Assembly (NCBI RefSeq): GCF_030915385.1
Contig: NZ_CP133268.1
Span: 5,368,001-5,432,000 of the forward strand
Length of the DNA stretch: 64,000 bases
Reading direction: 5' to 3'
Source: Neobacillus sp. PS3-12
Lineage (GTDB): Bacteria; Bacillota; Bacilli; Bacillales; Cytobacillaceae
The notes under the pieces were generated by a model. It made no database searches. It saw only the letters and a list, made by a program, of their open reading frames with translations, and was not told the origin of the DNA. Within the stretch, counting starts at the first letter, position 1, and each line of letters begins with the position of its first letter. Shown piece after piece: positions 51,572-60,641 of the stretch. The position numbers and the translations under genes are program-made.

Positions 51572-53347
51572 TTATCGATAAATCTTGGATCCATTCTTAA
51601 TAAATTCCTCGGACTTTTCCTTCATTCCATCTTCAATTAGGACCTCTTCACTTTTTTCTTTTATTAAAGAATTTTCTCTGATGTCATGAGAAATTCTCAT
51701 AGAACAAAACTTTGGACCGCACATCGAACAAAAATGCGCTGTTTTAGCTCCTTCAGCTGGAAGCGTTTCGTCATGGTACTCCCTTGCCCTTTCTGGATCT
51801 AATGAAAGATTGAATTGGTCTTCCCACCTAAACTCAAATCGAGCTTTTGATAACGCATTGTCCCTAATTTGAGCACCGGGATGCCCTTTTGCCAAATCTG
51901 CCGCATGTGCTGCAATTTTATAGGTGATTACACCCTCACGTACATCCTCTTTATTAGGAAGCCCTAAATGTTCCTTTGGGGTTACATAGCATAACATGGC
52001 TGTTCCGAACCAACCAATCATTGCTGCGCCAATCGCTGAGGTAATATGATCATACCCAGGAGCAATATCTGTTGTTAAAGGTCCCAATGTATAAAATGGC
52101 GCTTCTTTACAAATTTCTAATTGCTTATCCATGTTTTCTTTAATCTTATGCATCGGAACGTGGCCGGGGCCTTCAATCATGACTTGAACATCGTGTTTCC
52201 AGGCAATTTCAGTTAGTTCTCCCAGTGTCTCAAGTTCAGCAAACTGCGCTTCATCGTTTGCATCTGCAATACTACCCGGGCGCAGCCCATCACCAAGTGA
52301 AACGGAAATGTCGTATTGCTTTAATATCTTACAAATATCTTCAAAATGAGTATAGAGGAAACTTTCCTGATGGTGTGCCAAACACCACTGAGCCATAATT
52401 GAGCCACCGCGGGAAACAATCCCTGTTGTCCTTTTTGCAGTTAATGGTACATACCGTAATAAAACACCAGCATGGATTGTAAAATAATCGACACCCTGCT
52501 CTGCCTGCTCAATTAATGTATCACGGTAAACTTCCCATGTTAAATCCTCTGCAATACCATTCACCTTTTCTAATGCTTGGTAAATAGGTACAGTTCCCAC
52601 CGGTACAGGTGAATTACGGATAATCCATTCACGGGTTGTATGGATGTTCTTCCCAGTTGATAAATCCATAATGGTATCTGCACCCCACCTGGTCGCCCAT
52701 GTCATTTTTTCAACTTCTTGTTCAATAGAAGAACTAACAGCCGAGTTTCCAATGTTTGCATTAATTTTCACATGGAAGTTACGTCCAATAATCATTGGTT
52801 CACTTTCCGGATGATTTATATTCGCTGGAATTATGGCCCTTCCACATGCAACTTCATCCCTTACAAAATCAGGATCTAAATTTTCCCGAATGGCGATAAA
52901 CTCCATTTCAGGGGTAATCATGCCTTTTTTAGCATAATGCATTTGTGTTACATTAGCCCCTACTTTTGCACAAAGCGGGGTCTTATTGATATTGGGAAAC
53001 CATTCAAGATTGGCTCGCTCGTCTCCTTCGAGGTAACCATTATCTTTAGGTTTAATCTCTCTTCCTTCGTATGACTCCACATCTTCGCGTTCGAGAATCC
53101 AATTTTTCCTTAAGGTCGGAATTCCTTTTCGAATATCGATATTGAAGTTTGAATCAGTATATGGACCGCTAGTGTCATAAACTCTAATTGGAGCGTTATC
53201 TTCTTCACCAAAAGACGTAACAGTTTTACTTAATTGAATTTCACGCATTGGGACCAGGATATCTGGTCTTGAGCCTTCCATATAAACTTTTTTACTTCCT
53301 GCAAATTGTGATTTTAACTCAATGTTTACTTCTTTTTGATTTTGCAT
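51572..53347 (-). CDS. thiC: Phosphomethylpyrimidine synthase ThiC
   Basis: A 591-residue radical-SAM-type enzyme turning aminoimidazole ribotide into HMP phosphate for thiamine. Blocks: MHYAKKGMITPEMEFIAIRE, WATRWGADTIMDLSTG, EGPGHVPMHKIKENM, and the C-terminal iron-sulfur motif CSMCGPKFCSM near residue 545. The C-terminal tail (about 35 residues, rich in Lys and Glu) is a common extension. AGGAGG precedes ATG 53347. The TPP riboswitch upstream gives feedback control by thiamine pyrophosphate. Confidence 0.96.
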   Translation of the reverse strand: MQNQKEVNIELKSQFAGSKKVYMEGSRPDILVPMREIQLSKTVTSFGEEDNAPIRVYDTSGPYTDSNFNIDIRKGIPTLRKNWILEREDVESYEGREIKPKDNGYLEGDERANLEWFPNINKTPLCAKVGANVTQMHYAKKGMITPEMEFIAIRENLDPDFVRDEVACGRAIIPANINHPESEPMIIGRNFHVKINANIGNSAVSSSIEQEVEKMTWATRWGADTIMDLSTGKNIHTTREWIIRNSPVPVGTVPIYQALEKVNGIAEDLTWEVYRDTLIEQAEQGVDYFTIHAGVLLRYVPLTAKRTTGIVSRGGSIMAQWCLAHHQESFLYTHFEDICKILKQYDISVSLGDGLRPGSIADANDEAQFAELETLGELTEIAWKHDVQVMIEGPGHVPMHKIKENMDKQLEICKEAPFYTLGPLTTDIAPGYDHITSAIGAAMIGWFGTAMLCYVTPKEHLGLPNKEDVREGVITYKIAAHAADLAKGHPGAQIRDNALSKARFEFRWEDQFNLSLDPERAREYHDETLPAEGAKTAHFCSMCGPKFCSMRISHDIRENSLIKEKSEEVLIEDGMKEKSEEFIKNGSKIYR

Positions 53348-53442
53348 GTAACTTCCTCCTCAAATTTGATGTTTTGCGATCTGGAAGCTACAGCATAGTC
53401 CATTGTCTGGCGCTTTAGTGAAAACCAGTAATGAAAGACAAT

Positions 53443-53622
53443 TAAAAAAGGTTCTGTGGGAACAGAACCTAATTTTTCGTCTAAAAGTAGTGACGCACAG
53501 GTAAAAACAAAACGAACGTCTTCGAAACTACTTCCCTACGCTGGTATAATCCAGATCAGGTTCAAAGGGTCAAAGAATTTAGCATTACTTTTCTCAGTCC
53601 GAGCTATCGGACTCCCCTAGTA
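53443..53622 (-). promoter_or_regulatory. TPP riboswitch (THI box) with terminator
   Basis: On the minus strand: GGGGAGTCCGATAGCTCGGA, CTGAGA, ACCC, GAACCTGATCTGG, TACCAGCGTAGGGAAGT (53622-53528), the standard TPP aptamer. The expression platform terminator is AGGTTCTGT, loop TCCC, ACAGAACCT, then TTTTTT (53470-53443). TPP binding should stop transcription of thiC. Confidence 0.95.
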
Positions 53623-53784
53623 GAGATAAACAAAATATTCTCTTTGTTGTTAACAATAACATAGTTTCCAATATTAATAAAGTTTTAAATTTCATAGATG
53701 GTTCCATTCAAGAGTGTTCTGGAATAAAATAGCACTAAATTTGATCAATTATAAAACCTTTATTACTGCCCCTCTTACTACGAA

Positions 53785-55176
53785 TTATATTGATTTTAGA
53801 ATTGACTGAACAGTAGTTTTCGCATCGCCGAAGCACATATATGTATTGTCTTTAAAAAATAGCGGGTTTTGTACTCCAGCGTAACCTGTTCTCATGGAAC
53901 GTTTAAAAACAACTACATTTTGTGCTTTCCATACCTCAAGCACTGGCATTCCTGCGATCGGGCTCGTTGGGTTATCCTGTGCAGAAGGGTTTACCGTATC
54001 ATTAGCCCCTATTACAAGTACTGTATCCGTTTCTGGAAAATCTTCATTAATCTCATCCATTTCCAAAACAATGTCATATGGGACTTTTGCTTCCGCTAAG
54101 AGGACATTCATATGGCCAGGCAGACGTCCTGCGACTGGATGTATCGCAAATCGAACCTTGATACCCTTGTCGCGAAGTTTATTTGTAATTTCAGCTACTG
54201 GATATTGAGCCTGAGCAACAGCCATCCCATAACCTGGAGTAATAATCACAGAATTGGATTGTTTTAGCAGCTGGGCAACTTCTTCAGGACTCATCTCACG
54301 GTATTCACCCATTTCTTCCGAATCCCCAGCACTTGCACCATCATTGCCAAAACCCCCAGCGATAACTGAAATAAATGAACGGTTCATCGCTTTGCACATA
54401 ATGTAGGACAAGATAGCACCAGATGATCCAACCAAAGCGCCAGTGACAATTAATAGGTCATTTGAAAGCATAAATCCAGCTGCAGCAGCGGCCCATCCTG
54501 AGTAGGAATTTAACATAGAAATGACAACCGGCATATCTGCACCGCCTATTGAGGCCACCAAATGCCAACCAAATAGTAAGGCAATTACCGTCATTATGGC
54601 TAGGTAGATCATGGACCCACCGGCATTGACAAATAAAAACATTAGTACAATAGCTGCGATAAGCGCAAATGCGTTTAACTTGTGTTTGTGCGGTAAAGAG
54701 AGTGCTTTGGATTTAATGATCCCATGAAGCTTGCCATAAGCCACAACAGATCCAGTAAAGGTTATTGCCCCTATAAATACTCCCAGGAAGATTTCTATCA
54801 ATTCGATATTTAATAACGTGGAACTTACTTGTGAGTGGACATTTGTGAATATTTTAATAAAACTGTTGTAACCAACCAATAAAGCTGCCAAGCCAACAAA
54901 GCTGTGCAGGCTTGCTACTAGTTCTGGCATTTCAGTCATTTCTACCTTTAATGCCAAACGTACTCCAATTAGGCCGCCGATTAACATTGCAACCAAAATA
55001 AAGACAATACTTTGAACATTAACACTTAGAATGGTAACAATTAAGGCAATAGCCATTCCAAAGATTCCAAACTTGTTACCTTTTCTCGCCGTTTCTTGTT
55101 TAGATAAACCGGCTAAACTTAAAATAAACAAAATGGCTGCAACAATGTATGCTGCTGTAACTAAACCATTAGACAT
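53785..55176 (-). CDS. pntB: NAD(P) transhydrogenase subunit beta
   Basis: A 463-residue protein: about eight or nine membrane helices (residues 1-270), then the NADP(H)-binding domain III with VIITPGYGMAVAQAQYP near residue 308, IHPVAGRLPGHMNVLLAEA and VIGANDTVNPSA. It forms the proton-translocating transhydrogenase with PntA, exchanging hydride between NADH and NADP+. GGGGTG precedes ATG 55176; the upstream pntA stop is 10 nt away, so the two are an operon. No clear terminator was seen after it. Confidence 0.95.
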   Translation of the reverse strand: MSNGLVTAAYIVAAILFILSLAGLSKQETARKGNKFGIFGMAIALIVTILSVNVQSIVFILVAMLIGGLIGVRLALKVEMTEMPELVASLHSFVGLAALLVGYNSFIKIFTNVHSQVSSTLLNIELIEIFLGVFIGAITFTGSVVAYGKLHGIIKSKALSLPHKHKLNAFALIAAIVLMFLFVNAGGSMIYLAIMTVIALLFGWHLVASIGGADMPVVISMLNSYSGWAAAAAGFMLSNDLLIVTGALVGSSGAILSYIMCKAMNRSFISVIAGGFGNDGASAGDSEEMGEYREMSPEEVAQLLKQSNSVIITPGYGMAVAQAQYPVAEITNKLRDKGIKVRFAIHPVAGRLPGHMNVLLAEAKVPYDIVLEMDEINEDFPETDTVLVIGANDTVNPSAQDNPTSPIAGMPVLEVWKAQNVVVFKRSMRTGYAGVQNPLFFKDNTYMCFGDAKTTVQSILKSI

Positions 55177-55186
55177 GTCGTCACCC

Positions 55187-56725
55187 CTACTCTTTGTTAA
55201 ACATTTTTAACATACGCTGGGTTACAGTAAAGCCTCCGACAATATTTATACTTGCGATTAAGATTCCAATAAAAGATAATATTTTCACTGCAGGTATTGG
55301 ACTGCTGACTTGTAACAATGCACCTAGCAGGATAATACCAGAAATAGCATTCGTAACCGACATTAATGGTGTATGCAAAGAATGGGTTACATTCCAAACG
55401 ACATAATAGCCTACGACACATGCAAGGGCAAAAACGGTAAAGTGGGATAAAAATTCTGGAGGTGATACATGACCGATCCACCCGAACAGAATAATCGCTG
55501 CGACTCCGATCACATATTTTAATTTTGAAGGCTCTTTTTGTACTTTTATTGGTGTCTCTGTTTCCTCCGCTTCTTTCTTTGCTGGTGCAGCAGATACACT
55601 TATTGCTGGCGGCGGAAAGGTTATTTTTCCTTGATGAATGATACTCATGTTTCGCAATATGACATCTTCAAAATCAATCGTAATGTTTCCATCCTTTTCT
55701 TTGCAAAGTAATTTCGTTAAATTCACCAAATTAGTTGAATACATTTCAGAAGATTGAGTTGGCAATCGGCCTGGAAGGTCATGATAGCCGATTACTTTAA
55801 CCCCGAAATCCGTGATAAACAATTCACCTGGTACTGTATACTCGCAGTTACCGCCTGTAGAGGCAGCCATATCAACGATTACTGAGCCTGGCTTCATACT
55901 GTCTACCATGGCTTTGGAGATTAACTTAGGTGCTGGTTTCCCAGGTATAAGAGCAGTAGTAATAATGATGTCTACCTCTTTTGCTTGTTCAGCAAATAAC
56001 TCCATTTCCGCTTTTATAAACTCAGCAGACATGACCTTTGCATAGCCGCCCGAAGTAGAACCATCTTGATCATCACTAAAGTTTAGTTTTAAAAATTCCC
56101 CACCCATAGATTGTATTTGTTCTGCTACTTCAAGCCGAGTGTCAAATGCTCGAACAATCGCACCAAGGGATTTGCTTGTACCAATAGCAGCTAAGCCTGC
56201 CACTCCTGCCCCAATGACTAAAACCTTTGCTGGTGGTACTTTACCAGCAGCTGTAATCTGTCCGGTAAAAAAACGTCCGAAATGATGAGCAGCTTCCACA
56301 ACAGCTCGGTATCCGCCAATATTAGCCATTGAAGATAGTGCATCCATTGACTGGGCACGGGATATTCTCGGGACCATATCCATTGCCAATACATTTATAT
56401 TTTTGTTGGAAAGTCTATTAACCAAATTAGCATTCTGTGCTGGATATAAGAAACTTACTAACGTTGCCCCATCTTTTATTTTTGAAATCTCTTCCTTATC
56501 TGGGGGATTCACTTTGTAGATTAAATCAGCTTGCCAAATTTCATCTGCTTTTACAATAACAGCACCAGATACGATATATTGTTGATCGATAAAACTTGCT
56601 AGTTCCCCCGCACCGGACTCCACTAAAACATCAAAACCCAGTTTTTTTAATTGTTCTACGGTCTTGGGTGTAGAAGCTACTCGAGTTTCACCAGGAACAT
56701 TTTCTTTAGGTATTCCTATTCTCAT
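55187..56725 (-). CDS. pntA: NAD(P) transhydrogenase subunit alpha (PntAA-PntAB fused)
   Basis: A 512-residue protein with the alanine-dehydrogenase-like NAD domain: MRIGIPKENVPGETRVASTP, VLVIGAGVAGLAAIGTSKSLGA (Rossmann), IIITTALIPGKPAPKLI. Residues 1-380 are soluble; the last 100 contain three or four membrane helices (FALACVVGYYVVWNVTHSLHTPLMSVTNAISGI). This is the single-polypeptide alpha form rather than split PntAA/PntAB. The start is ATG 56725 after AAGGAG; a longer frame to 56749 overlaps the ribosome site. Confidence 0.94.
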   Translation of the reverse strand: MRIGIPKENVPGETRVASTPKTVEQLKKLGFDVLVESGAGELASFIDQQYIVSGAVIVKADEIWQADLIYKVNPPDKEEISKIKDGATLVSFLYPAQNANLVNRLSNKNINVLAMDMVPRISRAQSMDALSSMANIGGYRAVVEAAHHFGRFFTGQITAAGKVPPAKVLVIGAGVAGLAAIGTSKSLGAIVRAFDTRLEVAEQIQSMGGEFLKLNFSDDQDGSTSGGYAKVMSAEFIKAEMELFAEQAKEVDIIITTALIPGKPAPKLISKAMVDSMKPGSVIVDMAASTGGNCEYTVPGELFITDFGVKVIGYHDLPGRLPTQSSEMYSTNLVNLTKLLCKEKDGNITIDFEDVILRNMSIIHQGKITFPPPAISVSAAPAKKEAEETETPIKVQKEPSKLKYVIGVAAIILFGWIGHVSPPEFLSHFTVFALACVVGYYVVWNVTHSLHTPLMSVTNAISGIILLGALLQVSSPIPAVKILSFIGILIASINIVGGFTVTQRMLKMFNKE

Positions 56726-57115
56726 TTTATATACTCCTTCCAGCTTCAAAAGCCATTAATATTTTTCTATTGAATTATATCCACAAGGTAGAAAAAAAGT
56801 ACTAATAAATTTGTGAATTTAATCACATATCCATGTTCCAAAAGAGGTAATTGGTTAATTATTCCATCTAATTTCAGTGTACAGCAACAGATCTTTTATA
56901 GCAATTTTATGTAATTGATGTAAAAAAATGTACAAGTCAAACGAAAAAGATAGTAAAGTTCACATTTTTTCATCTTATTAAAATAGCCCTTTCCACACTT
57001 TCAATGGGTCTAAAAAAGTAAAACATCAAATATTTTATTATGAAATGAGGAAGTTCTGAAAAGCTAGGGCTAGTCTTACTTTTTGGGAAAATTTTATTCT
57101 GAGGAGATGGCTAAG
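56726..57115. other. Intergenic region upstream of pntA
   Basis: No ORF that I can support. AT-rich, containing the divergent promoters of pntA and the small gene at 57116; no riboswitch or strong hairpin was seen. Confidence 0.5.
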
Positions 57116-57331
57116 ATGGTTTTAGTTCATTTTTTAGAAAACAATTCGATCGTGTTAAGCCAATTGTTAAAAAATATTCCATCGGTTGATGAAAATATTA
57201 GAATCAAAGGAAAAAAAGGAAAAGTGTTAAACGTAAAGAAGGTCGATGATACGGTCATTCATGTTCATGTTGTTTTTGAAAAAGTAACTAAAAACCAGCC
57301 AATTGTAAAAGATGTCAAAAAGAAAAGATAA
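57116..57331 (+). CDS. Small basic hypothetical protein, 71 aa
   Basis: MVLVHFLENNSIVLSQLLKN followed by a strongly basic beta-rich segment (RIKGKKGKVLNVKKVDD, HVHVVFEKV) and a Lys-rich tail. GAGGAG lies nine bases before ATG 57116; an ATG at 57106 directly abuts the ribosome site. The fold could be a small KOW/SH3-like barrel given the KGKKGKVLNVKKV pattern, but that is a guess. It ends at a clear terminator. Confidence 0.6.
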   Translation: MVLVHFLENNSIVLSQLLKNIPSVDENIRIKGKKGKVLNVKKVDDTVIHVHVVFEKVTKNQPIVKDVKKKR

Positions 57332-57344
57332 TCTTAAAGTGAAA

Positions 57345-57376
57345 AAAGAGCCTCTACGGTTATGTAGAGGCTCTTG
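57345..57376. terminator. Bidirectional terminator
   Basis: AAGAGCCTCTAC, loop GGTTAT, GTAGAGGCTCTT, between converging genes. Confidence 0.85.
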
Positions 57377-57405
57377 GTACGAATGCAATTTATGCTTCGA
57401 AAAGA

Positions 57406-57903
57406 TTATTTTTTGAAAATAGTAGAAACCACTTGGTCATATGACATACTACTATCAACTGCATAAACCCCTGGGCGTAAGCTGTTTTCGAGACCTTTAC
57501 CTTCTATGTCCTTAGAAAAGTTAAACGCATTAGGTACAATTTTTGCAGACTCAAGCATTCTGCCAACATCAATGCTGGTCATTCCATCTGCTACATTAAT
57601 TATAACGCGGGTCACTGTACCGTTTGATTTATTGTCTTTAGTCGATCCTTTTTGTGCCGAGGATTTAGCATTGTTTAGATTTTTATTATATTCAGCTTTT
57701 GTTTGAACAATATAACCGGCTGAGACAAGCTTATTTTTCATTTCCTTTTCGGAAGGCTGAACATTTATGCTTGCTGTATTCACACTATTTTTAGCAGATG
57801 ACGCTTTTGGTGCATCACTTTTATTTGTAAAATAAACTACACCACTAATACTTGTTGCAAGAAAAAGGCCAGCTGCAAAGCTGCTCAATAAGTTAAATCT
57901 CAT
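57406..57903 (-). CDS. MltG-like (YceG N-terminal, LysM-like) exported protein
   Basis: A 165-residue protein with a membrane anchor (LLSSFAAGLFLATSISGVVYF), a disordered Ser/Lys/Asn linker, and a C-terminal domain VTRVIINVADGMTSIDVGRMLESAKIVPNAFNFSKDIEG..LRPGVYAVDSSMSYDQVVSTIFK. That last part resembles the small N-terminal domain of endolytic transglycosylase MltG, without its catalytic domain. ATG 57903 is taken (ribosome site AGGGG eleven bases upstream); ATG 57912 is too close to it. It overlaps the preceding gene by 11 nt. Confidence 0.6.
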   Translation of the reverse strand: MRFNLLSSFAAGLFLATSISGVVYFTNKSDAPKASSAKNSVNTASINVQPSEKEMKNKLVSAGYIVQTKAEYNKNLNNAKSSAQKGSTKDNKSNGTVTRVIINVADGMTSIDVGRMLESAKIVPNAFNFSKDIEGKGLENSLRPGVYAVDSSMSYDQVVSTIFKK

Positions 57904-58273
57904 GGGCAACATTTCCCCTTCCAGCCTTTAATGATTGATAGGGAGCTAGCAGTCTTTCAATTTCAATTTCAGTAACTTGTTTTTTTTCTGCGATACTCTC
58001 AATCGAATAATTACGTTTATATAAATCTAGTACTTCACGTATGAAAGATAACTCTTTTGAGGATAATTGAATCCCTGCTTCCTTCATTACGATTTCCATT
58101 TCAAGCTCGATATTCCGAATAGAATCCTGGATGTTATTGATTTCCTGCATAATCGAAATATGAGACATATCAATCCGCTTATGCTGTGCTCTTGAAGCTT
58201 GAAAAGTTTTGGAAATCGATAGGATGAGCAACAAAGCTGATACGCCAAATAAACCTGCTAATGTCCATTCCAT
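57893..58273 (-). CDS. Membrane-anchored coiled-coil protein with HTH-like C-terminus, 126 aa
   Basis: An N-terminal membrane helix (residues 4-22, LAGLFGVSALLLILSIS), a helical coiled-coil region (HISIMQEINNIQDSIRNIELEMEIV) and a C-terminal segment VLDLYKRNYSIESIAEKKQVTEIEIERLLAPY that looks like a degenerate helix-turn-helix. The layout recalls B. subtilis SwrB, but I cannot claim orthology. It overlaps the MltG-like gene and is translated with it. Function unknown. Confidence 0.6.
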   Translation of the reverse strand: MEWTLAGLFGVSALLLILSISKTFQASRAQHKRIDMSHISIMQEINNIQDSIRNIELEMEIVMKEAGIQLSSKELSFIREVLDLYKRNYSIESIAEKKQVTEIEIERLLAPYQSLKAGRGNVAHEI

Positions 58274-58483
58274 TTAAAATTTTTCACTCCTTAGAATAGA
58301 AATTTCCAAGTTCTTATTATACAACTAAACGACAAATTTTTCGTGTTTTTTCTAAAAATACGTCAAAAGTCGTATGGATTTGACAAATAGCGGAAAGGTT
58401 TTTTGTTTTATGCTTTGTTGCTCTTTTTTTGAGGATAAAAGAATGGTGAATTTTTGTGGTGTTTAGAAGTGTGTGGTGGCAAG

Positions 58484-58981
58484 TTACCAGCTGCTGTTAT
58501 AAATTAAATGATAGGTGTTAAAATCATAGGTTTCAAGAATGTCAGCAGCTATATTTTTAGTTTGTTCAACATCCATGTAGTAAAAACGGTCGTATTCAAT
58601 ACTTCCAAAGTAAAAGCCTGATATTGTTGGTAAGACTTTATACCCGTTTTCATTGGTAAGAACCTCTTGACAACAATTATAAAGGTCCTTGACTTGTTCT
58701 CTGGAAACTTCATATGGCATACAATTATCCTGGCCGTTTTGTACGTTTTTGACAAACCAATTATGGATTTGATTTGCTTTTCGCCAATAAGCCAGTTCAA
58801 TGGCTAAACTGGGATAAGCTTGACCAAATTCTTTACATTTTACAATATGAGGTTTAAGTCTTTGATACAATTCTCGGTCTTCCTTTTTTAGTCTAGTCAG
58901 ATTAGTATCGACTGTTAAAACTTCCATAAAGTTCATTCGAGTAATTTTTGGTACAGCATATAAATACATATCAAGACCCAT
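58484..58981 (-). CDS. Phage-type hypothetical protein (MGLDMYL family), 165 aa
   Basis: Starts MGLDMYLYAVPKI at ATG 58981 behind GGAAGGGAAG; an open frame to 59041 has no such site. The MGLDMYL start together with ELAYWRKANQIHNWFVKNVQNG is a pattern seen in many phage and bacterial proteins of unknown function. The C-terminal half has a GSIEYDRFYYMD segment. There is no other phage gene nearby, so it may be a domesticated or moved gene. It lies in the 50-61 kb minus-strand block. Confidence 0.6.
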   Translation of the reverse strand: MGLDMYLYAVPKITRMNFMEVLTVDTNLTRLKKEDRELYQRLKPHIVKCKEFGQAYPSLAIELAYWRKANQIHNWFVKNVQNGQDNCMPYEVSREQVKDLYNCCQEVLTNENGYKVLPTISGFYFGSIEYDRFYYMDVEQTKNIAADILETYDFNTYHLIYNSSW

Positions 58982-59112
58982 CTTCTTCCCTTCCTTATAA
59001 TTTTTTGCTGCCGGAAAATACACAGCTTGCAACTCAATCATAACAAAAAATATTCTTTAATACTCTAAATAATATTGTTAATATTTTGAATTTTACTTAC
59101 CTGGAGATTTGT

Positions 59113-59484
59113 TTAAAAATTTTCACTAAGGGCCTTGCGTAGCAATTGTTCACTGCGATCTATATCGATTTTTACTAACTTTTTATATGCCTTTGCTTTT
59201 TCACTGTCTTTGATCTTGTAGACAATTACTTCTTTGCGTTTTGCTCCATCCACTTTTATTCTTACTTTAGTTAGAATTTCTTCTTCATCCTCCAATTCAT
59301 GCAACGCTCGATATACCTCTGAATGCTGGGGTTCAAATCCCAGTGTTTTGAACTCTTTCCGTAATTCATCCAAAAGCTGTAAACCATACCAACGTCCATT
59401 TTCGATATTCGTAATGATATACAATTTTAAAAACGCCCGCTGTTTAATTAAGAAACCGGTACTCTCCCTGCTTTTTTTCTCCAT
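59113..59484 (-). CDS. rtp: Replication terminator protein RTP
   Basis: A 123-residue winged-helix dimer that binds Ter sites and blocks the DnaB helicase from one side. The sequence STGFLIKQRAFLKLYIITNI, WYGLQLLDELRKEFKTLGFE, HSEVYRALHELEDEEEIL and the C-terminal antiparallel helix LVKIDIDRSEQLLRKALSEN closely follow B. subtilis RTP. ATG 59484 follows AAGGAGG at nine bases; the open frame to 59532 runs into a Ter-like site. Two opposed Ter-like sites lie upstream, as in B. subtilis, where RTP also represses its own gene. Confidence 0.93.
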   Translation of the reverse strand: MEKKSRESTGFLIKQRAFLKLYIITNIENGRWYGLQLLDELRKEFKTLGFEPQHSEVYRALHELEDEEEILTKVRIKVDGAKRKEVIVYKIKDSEKAKAYKKLVKIDIDRSEQLLRKALSENF

Positions 59485-59503
59485 GTAGGAACGCCTCCTT
59501 AAT

Positions 59504-59532
59504 GAAATTATAGCACTTTGTGTTAAAAACAC
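59504..59532 (+). promoter_or_regulatory. Ter-like RTP-binding site A
   Basis: GAAATTATAGCA-CTTTGTGTTAAAAACAC lines up with the B. subtilis Ter consensus (KMACTAANWNNWCTATGTACYAAATNTTC, from memory) at most positions of the first half and at the TNTGTNNTAAA core. It lies just upstream of the rtp ribosome site, facing opposite to site B. Confidence 0.6.
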
Positions 59533-59615
59533 ATAATATTAAGAATATTTTTAGGTAATAGACGACGAACGTACGTTCAATTAATTGCCTGCTTTTTTTT
59601 AATATCTTTTGTGTT

Positions 59616-59644
59616 GTGTTTTTAGCACATATTGTGATTAGATA
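59616..59644 (-). promoter_or_regulatory. Ter-like RTP-binding site B
   Basis: Read on the minus strand: TATCTAATCACA-ATATGTGCTAAAAACAC. It keeps CTAA, TATGT and CTAAA at exact consensus spacing. Sites A and B are inverted and about 84 bp apart between their near ends, a fork-trap arrangement. Confidence 0.65.
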
Positions 59645-59673
59645 AAAAGACTCAAAACATTTAGACTTTTCAA

Positions 59674-59712
59674 ACATTAAAAAAGCAATCTACTTTTGTA
59701 GATTACTTTTTT
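59674..59712 (-). terminator. Terminator after the pterin dehydratase gene
   Basis: AAAAAAG-C-AATCTAC, loop TTTT, GTAGATT-A-CTTTTTT, on the minus strand between pcd and the Ter sites. Confidence 0.8.
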
Positions 59713-59718
59713 AATTAT

Positions 59719-60015
59719 TTATTTTTTTATAGCTAAATAAATGGCATCACACTTTTTGGCTAGTTCAAAATCTAATTCCGTCAAACCTTTTGCATGCCAT
59801 GAAGTGATTTTTAATGTAACGAGTTTGTAGTCTATTGATATAAATGGATGATGATTCAGCTTCTCTGACAATTCTCCAACTCGTTGTACAAATTCCAGCC
59901 CGTTTAAGTATTCTACAAAACGAAATTTTCGTTCAATCCATTTTTCTTCCGTGATCCGCCAATTTGGTACAGTCGTTAGTTTTTGTTGAATTTCAGATAA
60001 GGATAGTTTCTCCAT
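59719..60015 (-). CDS. 4a-hydroxytetrahydrobiopterin dehydratase (PCD/DCoH)
   Basis: A 98-residue pterin-4a-carbinolamine dehydratase. Family motif KLNHHPFISIDYKLVTLKITSWHAKGLTELD holds the active-site His-His-Pro and the later His. It recycles the pterin cofactor of aromatic amino-acid hydroxylases; no hydroxylase gene is in the window, so it may instead support molybdopterin or folate-type chemistry. GGGAGAGGAAAG precedes ATG 60015. Confidence 0.88.
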   Translation of the reverse strand: MEKLSLSEIQQKLTTVPNWRITEEKWIERKFRFVEYLNGLEFVQRVGELSEKLNHHPFISIDYKLVTLKITSWHAKGLTELDFELAKKCDAIYLAIKK

Positions 60016-60077
60016 ACTTTCTTTCCTCTCCCTTCAAAATTTCATATTAATAAATAGGAGTGGCATCAAAGGAGATA

Positions 60078-60500
60078 TCAAAGTTTTTTTATTGGACTAT
60101 TATTGATCGAATAGCTTGCTGTTATAGTTGAGTTTAAGGAATGTGCCACCGAACAGTATTTATCCTTTGATAATTGAATGGCACGGATTACTTTAGATTC
60201 TGGCAGATCACCTTCAAATACATAATTAACATTGATTTTTGTAAAACGTTTTGGATGATCCTCCGCCCGATTCCCGTCTACCTCAATAGAAAAGGAAGTT
60301 GGATTTAAACGCATTTTGTGAAGAATGGAAATGATATCGATACCTGTACAACCTGCAACTGCATTTAACAATAATTCTGTAGGGCGCGCACCAGTATTCT
60401 GACCACCCACTTCTTCAGCAGCATCCATTTTAATTTGATGTCCTGAAGGAGTCGTACTCGAAAAAGCCATATCTCCGTCCCAATTTATTTTTGTTAACAT
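60078..60500 (-). CDS. OsmC/Ohr-family peroxidase-like protein
   Basis: A 140-residue OsmC fold protein: GHQIKMDAAEEVGGQNTGARPTELLLNAVAGCTGIDIISILHKM contains the first conserved Cys region, and KYCSVAHSL the second Cys. The two cysteines are those that reduce organic hydroperoxides in OsmC/Ohr; this branch (YhfA-like) is less well characterised. AAAGGAGTTTTTTCG precedes ATG 60500. Single gene. Confidence 0.87.
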   Translation of the reverse strand: MLTKINWDGDMAFSSTTPSGHQIKMDAAEEVGGQNTGARPTELLLNAVAGCTGIDIISILHKMRLNPTSFSIEVDGNRAEDHPKRFTKINVNYVFEGDLPESKVIRAIQLSKDKYCSVAHSLNSTITASYSINNSPIKKL

Positions 60501-60603
60501 CGAAAAAACTCCTTTACTATATTCATTTGTTCAATTAATAGTACACTCTATATTCTTGAACTTACCATTTAATTAATATACATTTTAATGATTTTTATAC
60601 AAA

Positions 60604-60634
60604 AAAAGGAACCAGTGGAAATACTGGTCCTTTA
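60604..60634 (-). terminator. Terminator of the HAD gene
   Basis: On the minus strand AAAGGACCAGT, loop ATTTCC, ACTGGTTCCTTT, followed by T residues. Confidence 0.75.
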
Positions 60635-60641
60635 GTTGCCA

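Noticed and set aside
59327..59343. GGTTCAAATCC, like a tRNA T-loop
   Set aside because: It lies inside rtp with no cloverleaf around it.
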